46,635 bases of DNA from Opitutaceae bacterium (GTDB lineage: Bacteria; Verrucomicrobiota; Verrucomicrobiia; Opitutales; Opitutaceae): positions 1 through 46,635 of the forward strand of contig SXSC01000303.1 in NCBI GenBank assembly GCA_005792355.1, read 5' to 3'. The notes below the pieces were generated by a model, which had not been told where the DNA came from, did no database searches, and saw only the letters and a program-made list of their open reading frames with translations. Below are positions 40,032-46,635 of the stretch, one piece after another (the first letter of the stretch is position 1; each line of letters starts with the position of its first letter). Made by a program: the position numbers and the translations under genes.

Positions 40032-42314
40032 TCACTTCTCCTTCATCACGTACACGCCGTCCCACCCTTCGGCCGGCGGCCCGATCTTGTAGTCCGCGGC
40101 GATGTCGAGGTAGACAAGCGAGGGATTGGTTTTCACGCCGGGCGTCTTGCCGGGCTGGTTCGGTTCCAGTGCGGTGCTCTGCTTGAACAGCGCGATGGCA
40201 CCGTCCCAATCGCGGGCATAATACTTCGACAGTCCCTGTTCAAAAAGCCCGAGGCATTCGAGGGCCGTGGCGGGCAACGACTCCTTCAATCCGACAATTT
40301 CAAAAATTGGCACCGGCTGCGAGCGGCCCATCACAACGATGCGGCCAAGCGGACGGAACACGACCCGACCCGCCTCGTGTTGCTCACACGCCAGTTTCGT
40401 CGCCTCGGCCACCATCGTGTACGCGCCCCAGCTTTTCGCCCCCGATTCCATGCGGGCGGCGAGGTTCACGTTGTCGCCCATCATCGTGTAGTTAAAACGC
40501 GTCCGACTGCCCATGTTGCCGATGATCGCCAAGCCACTGTTCAGGCCGATGCGCGACTGCATCTTCCCGACAATCTCGGGCCATTTGTCGCCCTCGAGTT
40601 TCCATTTCTCGCGGAGTTCGCCGAGTTTTTGATGGACGAGCTGGGTGGTGACGCACGCGCGAAAGGCGTGATCCGGCAGCGGAATGGGCGCGCCAAACAT
40701 CGCGACCACGGCGTCGCCGATATACTTGTCGAGCGTGCCGCCCCGCTCCTGCACGATGTCAGTACAGGCGGTCAGGTACTCGTTCATCAACTCGACCAGT
40801 CGGGCCGGGGGCAGTTTTTCTGAAAACGAGGAGAACGACTGGATGTCGCTGAAATACGCGGTGATTTGCTCCTCGTGACCGCCCAACTTCGGGTCGTCGC
40901 CGGATTCGACCATGCGCTCGACAAGCTGCGGAGACACGTAGGCGCCGAACATGCCCTTGATCCGGCCCTTGGCCTTTTGCTCATTGATCACCTGCCAGAT
41001 CAGGCCGGCGAAACTGGTGGTCAGCGCCGCCCCGAGCGGCGCAGTGAGCGGCAGCACCAAGTGGGCTTGTGCAAAAAGCCGAAAGGTGAGCGCTACGTAG
41101 ATGCCTGCCGCCAGTACCGCCATGATCTTGGCAAACAGCGCCCGCGCACCGCCGGCGAGAGAAAGGGTGGTGACGATCACGGTCAGCCCAAAAACAATCA
41201 GGAAGGTCGTGCGCTCCGCCGGCCGCTTGAGAAACAGTCCCGACACAATCGTCTTCAACATGTTGCCATGGACGCTGACCTTCGGCACTGCATCACCATC
41301 CAGCGACGTCGGTGCCAAATCCTGCAACAGAGCGTCGACCGGCCCGACCAGGACGACCGCATCCTTGAAGTCTGAACTGGCGAAATATTCCAGGGCCGCG
41401 TCGCGCTCTTTTGTATCCTTCGATTTCAGCATCTCCGCAAACTCGTAGACATAGGCAAACTCCTTGTGGATCGTCTTGGGCGATTTCCACTGGGTGAACC
41501 AGTTTACCTCGAGCAACTGCCCGTTGCGTAGCGGCACAGCGCGGTGAATCGCGCCATCGCTTTGGACGAATTCGAGCCGACCTTCCCGCACGCGCAACGC
41601 TTCCGGTGGCAACCCCCAGTACAGGCGCGCGAGCTGCACTGCCATGTGATAGTAGGTCACCCTGATGTTGCTTGAAGTCCAAGCCGGTACGATCCGCGTG
41701 CCACTGTCGATCGTGTCGATTAGCCCGGCTGGGACCGGCGGCGTCCGTGGTCGGGGCTTGTCCCGATCCGGGCTGGTTTCAAACGCGGCTACTTCCGGCG
41801 GCTCGATCTGATCGGGCTGGCGCGTCTCAGTCGAGACGAGTGGCAACGAGCGCGTCTGGCGTTTGCCGTTGACGTCGAGAAATTGCCAGCCGCCGTACGC
41901 CGCCGCCAACACAACTGGAGGCCTTTTTTCCAGGAAGTCCCCAAACTCCTTGTTGCCGTACAAAAGTTTTCGCCGATCAACCGACTCGGACAGGCCGGCG
42001 TCGGAAAAAACAATGTCGAATGCGACCGCTTTTGCTTTCCCTTCGTTCAAGAGTGCCGCGGCCACCCTCGAATGGATCGCACGACTCCACGGCATTCCTC
42101 CAATCGCATTGAGCGAGAGCGAATCGATGTCGACATACACAACCTTCACCGACGACTCCAATTCGCCCCGGTATTGAAAGCGCCAGTCGATCGACCGGTT
42201 CTCCAGAAAGGTCAGCAGCTGAAAATGCTCAAGCAGACCCCAAACCAAGGGAATCGGGAACAGGAGGAACCAGCGGAGAAACGCCAAGGACTTCCTTTTG
42301 GGGGTCTGGGCCAT
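40032..42314 (-). CDS. CHASE2-domain adenylate cyclase (class III) with C-terminal TPR-like part
   Basis: The protein has 760 residues. A membrane segment (about 15-32) leads to an extracytoplasmic CHASE2 domain (about 35-330, VVYVDIDSLSLNAIGGMPWSR and KAVAFDIVFSD). Three further segments at about 360-440 precede the catalytic domain. Both metal Asp residues are kept, in ITAYFSDIQSFSSFSE (about 486) and DKYIGDAVVAMFG (about 530), as is the Asn/Arg pair in GDNVNLAARMES (about 615). The Lys and Asp next to these fit ATP as substrate. A short helical repeat tail (about 690-740) resembles TPR. It turns ATP into cAMP in response to something outside. The FecR-domain gene ends 111 bp upstream on the same strand. 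Confidence 0.93.
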   Translation of the reverse strand: MAQTPKRKSLAFLRWFLLFPIPLVWGLLEHFQLLTFLENRSIDWRFQYRGELESSVKVVYVDIDSLSLNAIGGMPWSRAIHSRVAAALLNEGKAKAVAFDIVFSDAGLSESVDRRKLLYGNKEFGDFLEKRPPVVLAAAYGGWQFLDVNGKRQTRSLPLVSTETRQPDQIEPPEVAAFETSPDRDKPRPRTPPVPAGLIDTIDSGTRIVPAWTSSNIRVTYYHMAVQLARLYWGLPPEALRVREGRLEFVQSDGAIHRAVPLRNGQLLEVNWFTQWKSPKTIHKEFAYVYEFAEMLKSKDTKERDAALEYFASSDFKDAVVLVGPVDALLQDLAPTSLDGDAVPKVSVHGNMLKTIVSGLFLKRPAERTTFLIVFGLTVIVTTLSLAGGARALFAKIMAVLAAGIYVALTFRLFAQAHLVLPLTAPLGAALTTSFAGLIWQVINEQKAKGRIKGMFGAYVSPQLVERMVESGDDPKLGGHEEQITAYFSDIQSFSSFSEKLPPARLVELMNEYLTACTDIVQERGGTLDKYIGDAVVAMFGAPIPLPDHAFRACVTTQLVHQKLGELREKWKLEGDKWPEIVGKMQSRIGLNSGLAIIGNMGSRTRFNYTMMGDNVNLAARMESGAKSWGAYTMVAEATKLACEQHEAGRVVFRPLGRIVVMGRSQPVPIFEIVGLKESLPATALECLGLFEQGLSKYYARDWDGAIALFKQSTALEPNQPGKTPGVKTNPSLVYLDIAADYKIGPPAEGWDGVYVMKEK

Positions 42315-42425
42315 CGCGCGAACCCTAGAAAACACCCGCGCTGAACGGAAGCCGAATCACCGTCAAACGAGCAGACCGAGTCACCGGCTGCTTTCTCCCA
42401 GTTCCGAGCAAGCCCGGCCCGGGGA

Positions 42426-44075
42426 TCATCCTCCCGGAGTCGTCGTGACAATCCGTGGCGGGGTCACCACCGGAGGAGGCGTGGTCGTAGGCGTAGGCGC
42501 GGGCGTAGGCCTAGGCGTCGTCGTCGCAGTCGTCGTCGGGGTGGTCGTCGTAACCTGTGCGGTGGCTGTCTGTCCCGTACTCGTCTGCACGGTCACGGTC
42601 TGAGTAGTGCCTACCGCCGAACCGGTCGGACTTCCGGTGGTTGAGCCCGTCGTAGAACCCGTGGTACTGCCGGTCGTGGAGCCGGTCGTACTTCCAGTGG
42701 TTGAGCCGGTCGTAGAACCCGTGGTACTACCGGTCGTAGAGCCGGTCGTACTTCCGGTGGTTGAGCCCGTCGTAGAACCCGTGGTACTACCGGTCGTAGA
42801 GCCGGTCGGGCTGCCGGTGGCTGAACCGGTGCTCGTTCCCGTAGCAGCCGCGCCGGAGGTGCCGGTCCCAGTCCCGGTGCTCGTTCCAGTCCCGGTGGCA
42901 CTCGGCGTCGTCGCGGCGGGCGCCGGCGAAGTGAAGACAGCCTGCTGGACCGCTACCGCAATCTCCCGGGCAACATTCGTAACCGCCTGTAGGTTCGCCT
43001 GTGAAATATTTGTTGTGGATACGGGAGGAGGCGGCAGGACTGCGACTACCATTTGTCCCTGAGTATTCCGCGTCACACTGACGGTAATTGTTATTTCCTG
43101 ACCCTGCGGCACCGAAAGTCCGGTCACGGTCCCCGCAGCTTTTACCGCCGGCGCAGCGGTACTCGCGGTAGTTGTGCCCGTCGGAGCGGCTGTACCCGTT
43201 GTGGTGGGAGCAGCGGTCGTGGTGGGAGTGCCCGCCGGGGTAGCGGTGCCTGTCGGAGTGGCAGTACCCGTCGGAGTGGCAGTACCCGTCGGAGTGGCGG
43301 TGCCCGTTGGAGTGGCAGTGCCGGTCGGAGTGGCAGTACCCGTCGGAGTCGCGGTGCCCGTTGGGGTAGCGGTGCCGGTCGGGGTGGCGGTGCCCGTTGC
43401 GGGATCAGTTCCTGTCGTGGTCCCGGTTCCGGTTGTCGTAGGGGTTCCTGCACCCTGTACCGGGGCTACACCGACCTGGCCGCCAGGGGGGACAACAACT
43501 CCTTGCTGAAACGCAACATTTCCAACCGAAGTACTCAACGTGAAGAAAGCCTGACCCGTGCCCGACGGCCTAAATACAATCCTGAAGGTCGTCCCGCGAA
43601 TACCAGCCGCGCCGACCGGGGTCTGGATCGTGAAGGACGATCCCTTTTCGTACTTGAGCTTCTTCACATTGCCAACGAGTTCGCCCCGGTTCAGCGACAA
43701 CCTCGTGCGCGACGGAGACGGCTCATCCTCCAGATCCGCGACCTTAATCGTCGCACCAAATGGATCCTGCAAGAATTCCTCCAGGACTAACTCGGTGTCC
43801 GAGCCGAGTTGAGTCGTGGCGCCATTGGAAAAAACCAAAACGATCGTGGAGGTCGGCCCGGTGGTCACCTTCGCCGCCTGGGGTATCGCATCGTCCGGTT
43901 TCAGCACCGTAGCCGTGCCATTAAAAACCATCGTCGCGGTTCCGGTCACCTTGGCCACAAGAACTTTTCCGGCCTGCGTCAGAGTCGCAGGAACGTCCGC
44001 CGCTGGTTGCGCACGAATCATTCCAACGGCGGCAAGCGCACAAGCCAGCATCAGGGTCAGAATTCGGTGGTGCAT
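42426..44075 (-). CDS. Secreted FecR-domain protein with Thr-rich tandem repeats
   Basis: The protein has 549 residues. A Sec leader (1-23, ending IRA) is followed by a FecR-like domain (about 35-170; AKVTTGPTSTIVLVFSNGATTQLGSDTELVLEEF, then TPVGAAGIRGTTFRIV). The remainder is low-complexity: about nine copies of GTATPT (around 225-280) and a long GSTT run (around 440-500), separated by a normal-looking stretch with VKAAGTVTGLSVPQGQEITITVSV. FecR domains outside iron regulation often sit in cell-surface signal proteins. Thr/Ser-Pro tracts of this kind may be glycosylated or act as a stalk. It lies 10 bp after the ligase stop and upstream of the cyclase, so the three are likely one operon. I used the ATG at 44075. 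Confidence 0.85.
   Translation of the reverse strand: MHHRILTLMLACALAAVGMIRAQPAADVPATLTQAGKVLVAKVTGTATMVFNGTATVLKPDDAIPQAAKVTTGPTSTIVLVFSNGATTQLGSDTELVLEEFLQDPFGATIKVADLEDEPSPSRTRLSLNRGELVGNVKKLKYEKGSSFTIQTPVGAAGIRGTTFRIVFRPSGTGQAFFTLSTSVGNVAFQQGVVVPPGGQVGVAPVQGAGTPTTTGTGTTTGTDPATGTATPTGTATPTGTATPTGTATPTGTATPTGTATPTGTATPTGTATPTGTATPAGTPTTTAAPTTTGTAAPTGTTTASTAAPAVKAAGTVTGLSVPQGQEITITVSVTRNTQGQMVVAVLPPPPVSTTNISQANLQAVTNVAREIAVAVQQAVFTSPAPAATTPSATGTGTSTGTGTGTSGAAATGTSTGSATGSPTGSTTGSTTGSTTGSTTGSTTGSTTGSTTGSTTGSTTGSTTGSTTGSTTGSTTGSTTGSPTGSAVGTTQTVTVQTSTGQTATAQVTTTTPTTTATTTPRPTPAPTPTTTPPPVVTPPRIVTTTPGG
42631..42810. repeat. Three tandem 60-bp units in the FecR gene
   Basis: Each unit begins CTTCCGGTGGTTGAGCC (plus strand) and encodes 20 residues of the GSTT pattern. 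The units at 42631-42690, 42691-42750 and 42751-42810 differ at only a few bases; the third diverges at its end. Such arrays can gain or lose units by slippage without shifting the frame. Confidence 0.85.
43243..43404. repeat. Nine tandem 18-bp units in the FecR gene
   Basis: The plus-strand unit is close to GCAGTACCCGTCGGAGTG, encoding GTATPT on the minus strand. Nine units span 162 bp. Codon differences between units are mostly silent, so the peptide repeat is kept while the DNA has drifted somewhat. Confidence 0.85.
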
Positions 44076-44085
44076 GAAGTTCCAG

Positions 44086-45999
44086 CTAAGGCGCAATTTT
44101 TGTTATCGCCAAGCGCTGGCGCAAAGCTAGCCCCGCCTGATTTCCCGGGTCAAGGCGTAAACAGAAATCCAACGCAGCCTCGGCCGACTCGCGCGTCGCC
44201 GGTCTTCGGCTGAGGTGGTCGGCATAATAGTGCCACGCCAGCGCGTCCGCCGGAGCGAGGCTCACCGCCGTTCCGAAGTCATTCCCGGCCTCAGCCCATC
44301 GGCCCTGGAGGTCTCGAGCGACCCCGCGGCGGATCCAAAACTCGCTGCACACCACTGAGGTATCCAGTGCCCGGTTCGCCGCCACCTCGGCCTGCTGACC
44401 GAATTCGCTGGATCGCAGCGGGACGACATGCGCCATGGACGCCGTCGCGTACGCCAGGTCGGCCCACGCCTGGGCGTTGCGGGAGTCGCGTGCCGTCGCC
44501 TGCCGCAGGCTCTCCTGCGCCAGGGGCAATACCCGACCGTAGTCGGATTGCCCAACGGCAACAGATGATAATCGATCAATCGCCCGCCTCGCCCCGACAC
44601 GCAGCCCCTCGGCTTCCAGCAGTGGCGAGAAGAAAAACACCACCGAGGTGGCGGTCAGCGCCGCCACCACCAACCACGCCGATGCCGCCGCCGCCCCGGA
44701 ACCCTCCGTCCGGGGCGCCACGGACCAAGCCGCACCCACGGCCAGCGCTGAGACCACGGCAAAGGCCAATGCCAGCGCGGGTATCTTGAAGTGGAAATCA
44801 AGCCCCAACTGCAGGCCAAACGCCAGCACGCCCACCCCCCACCCGGCGTGCACCGCCGGATCTCCGAGCCACTGTTGGCGGGTCCGACGTCCGTCGCCGC
44901 CCGCTCGAACCACCCCCCGGAGCCCGATCCAGACCGCGGCGCCGAAGCACAACCCGAAGCCGATCGCGCCGTAATCGCTCAGCGTATTCAGATACTCATT
45001 ATGAGCCCAGAGCGGTTCATCCCGAAAACCCTCGGGCCGGTGGCGTTCGAACAACACGTTGTAACTGCCGGCCCCGTGGCCCCACGCGGGCCGGTCGAGC
45101 CACAACTGCCAGGCCCCGCGCCAAATGACCGGCCGGGTTTTCTCGCCGGCGTCGAGCACCAGTTGCGTGAAACGCTCCCGGGCCCCGGGATATTTCATCA
45201 CGACGACCGCCGCCAGCAGCGAAAGCCCGACCAGCACCCCAAGCGCCAGCGCGGACCGGCGGCGCCAGCCGCCCTGCGCCGCGAGCAGCGGCCAGATCGA
45301 GAGCGCCAGCACCAACGACACCCAGGCGCCGCGACTGATCGTCAGAATCAAACCGAATCCCAGCACGAGGCCCACCCAACCCCACCACACCCGCTCCATC
45401 GCGGAGGCCGCCCGGCGAAACGTCAGCGCCGCCACCGCCGGCAGCAGCAGCAGCAGGAATCCGGCAAAACTATTGGGAATACTGAACGAACCACTCGCCC
45501 GTCCCAGAAATTCAGGACCGCGCGCCCCGCCAATCATCCGCCAGGTTGGATCGATGAAACGCTGGTAACAACTCAGCCCAACCCCGATCACCCCGAGCGT
45601 GACCAGCGCGAAAAAAACCACGCGCCGCGGGCCGCGCGATCGGAGCCCGTTCAGCACGACCCAGAACACGGCAATCATCTGTGCCCAGCCGAGCCAGTCG
45701 CGCCAACCCAGCCAAGGTACGGGGGTGATCCACCAGACGTTGGCCAGGGCCACGGCCAGAAACGGCAGCAGCATCCATCCCGCGGGATGACTCGCCGGCC
45801 CCCCGGCACGCAGCCGGAAGTTTGCCAGGCAATGCACCACGACGAGGGCGCCGGTCAGCAGTGCGGTCACCTGCGCGATCGGCGCGCCGTACCCGCCGTT
45901 GGCCAGCGTCGTCAGTCCCAGATTCGCGACCAGCAAGGCGGTCTGGGCCCACTCCCAGCTGGAGGCGTGCGGCGATGACGGCGATGCGGTGGCGGACAT
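44086..45999 (-). CDS. O-antigen ligase (Wzy_C) family membrane protein with TPR-like C-terminus
   Basis: The protein has 637 residues. About ten to twelve hydrophobic segments run from 15 to 470. The Wzy_C signature lies in the loop near 290-350 (RPVIWRGAWQLWLDRPAWGHGAGSYNVLF...PLWAHNEYLNTLSDYGAIGFGL), with the expected HNEYL. The family joins or polymerises lipid-linked sugar polymers, as in O-antigen ligase WaaL or polymerase Wzy, on the periplasmic side. Residues about 490-637 form helical repeats (AQAWADLAYATASMAHV, AEVAANRALDTS, EAALDFCLRLDPGNQAGL) of TPR type, which may bind partner proteins. The ATG at 45999 starts a 10-bp-spaced operon with the FecR-domain gene. Confidence 0.9.
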   Translation of the reverse strand: MSATASPSSPHASSWEWAQTALLVANLGLTTLANGGYGAPIAQVTALLTGALVVVHCLANFRLRAGGPASHPAGWMLLPFLAVALANVWWITPVPWLGWRDWLGWAQMIAVFWVVLNGLRSRGPRRVVFFALVTLGVIGVGLSCYQRFIDPTWRMIGGARGPEFLGRASGSFSIPNSFAGFLLLLLPAVAALTFRRAASAMERVWWGWVGLVLGFGLILTISRGAWVSLVLALSIWPLLAAQGGWRRRSALALGVLVGLSLLAAVVVMKYPGARERFTQLVLDAGEKTRPVIWRGAWQLWLDRPAWGHGAGSYNVLFERHRPEGFRDEPLWAHNEYLNTLSDYGAIGFGLCFGAAVWIGLRGVVRAGGDGRRTRQQWLGDPAVHAGWGVGVLAFGLQLGLDFHFKIPALALAFAVVSALAVGAAWSVAPRTEGSGAAAASAWLVVAALTATSVVFFFSPLLEAEGLRVGARRAIDRLSSVAVGQSDYGRVLPLAQESLRQATARDSRNAQAWADLAYATASMAHVVPLRSSEFGQQAEVAANRALDTSVVCSEFWIRRGVARDLQGRWAEAGNDFGTAVSLAPADALAWHYYADHLSRRPATRESAEAALDFCLRLDPGNQAGLALRQRLAITKIAP

Positions 46000-46069
46000 G
46001 ATGGGAGGACGCAGGCGGCTGGCCCCTGCCACTTCAGCAAAAAGCGATCACGCGGGATTCGCCACCTCG

Positions 46070-46102
46070 AAAAAAAACGGCGTCACCTTGCGGAGACGCC
46101 GT
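46070..46102 (-). terminator. Rho-independent terminator of the glutamine synthetase gene
   Basis: On the minus strand, ACGGCGTC and GACGCCGT pair (with two more inner GC pairs) and are followed by a run of seven T residues. It lies 30 bp after the stop of the glutamine synthetase gene and shields the ligase operon from readthrough. Confidence 0.85.
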
Positions 46103-46131
46103 CTTGAAGTGGAAACCGAGCCGTGACGCGA

Positions 46132-46635
46132 TCAGGTCGTCGGCACCGTCTGGATCGTCTTGAGAATCCGGCCGGCGACAAGATACGGGTCGGCGGCTGA
46201 ATTCGGACGGCGATCTTCGAGATAACCCTTGTAACCGTCCTTGATGAAGTTGACGGGCATGCGCACCGACGCGCCACGGTCCGAAAGACCGTAGCTGAAC
46301 TTGTCGATCGACTGCGTCTCGTGCAACCCGGTGAGGCGGAGGTGATTTTCCGGCCCGTAAACCGCGATATGCTCGTCCATGTGCTTGGCGAAGGCCGCCA
46401 TGAGTTTCTCGAAGTATTCCTTGCCGCCCACCTCCCGCAGGAACTTCGTGGAGAAGTTGGAGTGCAGGCCCGAGCCGTTCCAGTCGAGCGGCGCGTTAAA
46501 CGGCCCGAGGATCGGCTTGCAGCGCCACTCGACATCGATGCCATAACTTTCGCACACCCGGGTGAGGATGTAACGGGCGACCCACATCTGGTCGGCGGCG
46601 CTCTTGGAGCCCTTGCCAAAGATCTGGAATTCCCA
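46132..46635 (-). CDS. glnA: Glutamine synthetase, type II-like (3' part)
   Basis: The last 167 codons are present; the 5' end lies beyond the right edge. It reads WEFQIFGKGSKSAADQMWVARYILTR at the edge, then the signature WNGSGLHSNFSTK, and the substrate-binding RLTGLHETQSIDKFSYGLSDRGASVRMP. These are the hallmarks of eukaryotic-type GSII (WNGAGCHTN, RLTGRHET, NRGASIR), not the bacterial GSI pattern. The enzyme forms glutamine from glutamate, ammonia and ATP in the cytoplasm. Short C-terminal end (LKTIQTVPTT) agrees with GSII length. An intrinsic terminator follows. Confidence 0.93.
   Translation of the reverse strand, partial: WEFQIFGKGSKSAADQMWVARYILTRVCESYGIDVEWRCKPILGPFNAPLDWNGSGLHSNFSTKFLREVGGKEYFEKLMAAFAKHMDEHIAVYGPENHLRLTGLHETQSIDKFSYGLSDRGASVRMPVNFIKDGYKGYLEDRRPNSAADPYLVAGRILKTIQTVPTT

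Noticed and set aside
42631..43404. CRISPR-like array
   Set aside because: The units are contiguous with no unique spacers, keep reading frame and lie inside a gene for a Thr-rich protein.

Overview
The window is GC-rich and gene-dense, with no rRNA, tRNA, CRISPR array, transposase or phage module that I can see. The gene content points to a Verrucomicrobiota bacterium of the Opitutaceae type (inference, not proven). It has a large TonB-dependent receptor with an N-terminal coiled coil before a 'LSPFEV' plug entry, many Tat- or Sec-exported sugar-active enzymes, PmoA-like and Gfo/Idh/MocA and xylose-isomerase-like proteins, a type II glutamine synthetase, and many palindromic intergenic repeats. 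Most genes have a normal ATG start. Several 5' ends run into repeats and need care.

Layout. 1-3.2 kb: a PD-(D/E)XK-like protein, a fatty acid hydroxylase and a secreted MsrA. 3.4-5.5 kb: a small protein with an SSB-like acidic C-terminal tip, and a secreted M28 peptidase. 5.7-9.2 kb: a secreted toroid-like enzyme and a BNR-repeat protein in one operon, divergent from an exported RidA protein. 9.3-14.1 kb: an exported class V aminotransferase, a PmoA-like protein and a GH78-type alpha-L-rhamnosidase on the minus strand, preceded by a 661-bp regulatory gap with three copies of a 19-bp motif. 14.7-20.8 kb: a TIM-barrel isomerase, a LacI regulator, a TonB receptor with a strong terminator, and a lipoprotein. 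This half looks like a sugar uptake and breakdown locus.

20.8-28.1 kb: a hairpin-rich gap, a penicillin-acylase-family gene broken by one in-frame amber codon, a large secreted glycosidase-like protein that overlaps it by 4 bp, and a subtilisin. 28.1-33.7 kb: a paired long-palindrome element, a VOC protein, a Cache-HAMP receptor with no output domain, a Tat-exported isomerase, and a membrane protein coupled to a membrane-anchored sialidase. 33.8-38.1 kb: an LTA-synthase-type sulfatase divergent from a Tat-exported oxidoreductase, then a YmdB phosphodiesterase. 38.2-40.0 kb: acetolactate synthase large subunit. 40.0-46.0 kb: a probable operon of O-antigen ligase, FecR-domain protein with Thr-rich tandem repeats, and CHASE2 adenylate cyclase, which may link surface polysaccharide to cAMP signalling. 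The right edge holds the 3' part of a glutamine synthetase gene with its own terminator.

The most unusual material is in the non-coding repeats (at least six kinds, several placed right at gene starts), the amber-interrupted acylase, the SSB-tip protein and the three-copy motif upstream of the rhamnosidase operon.
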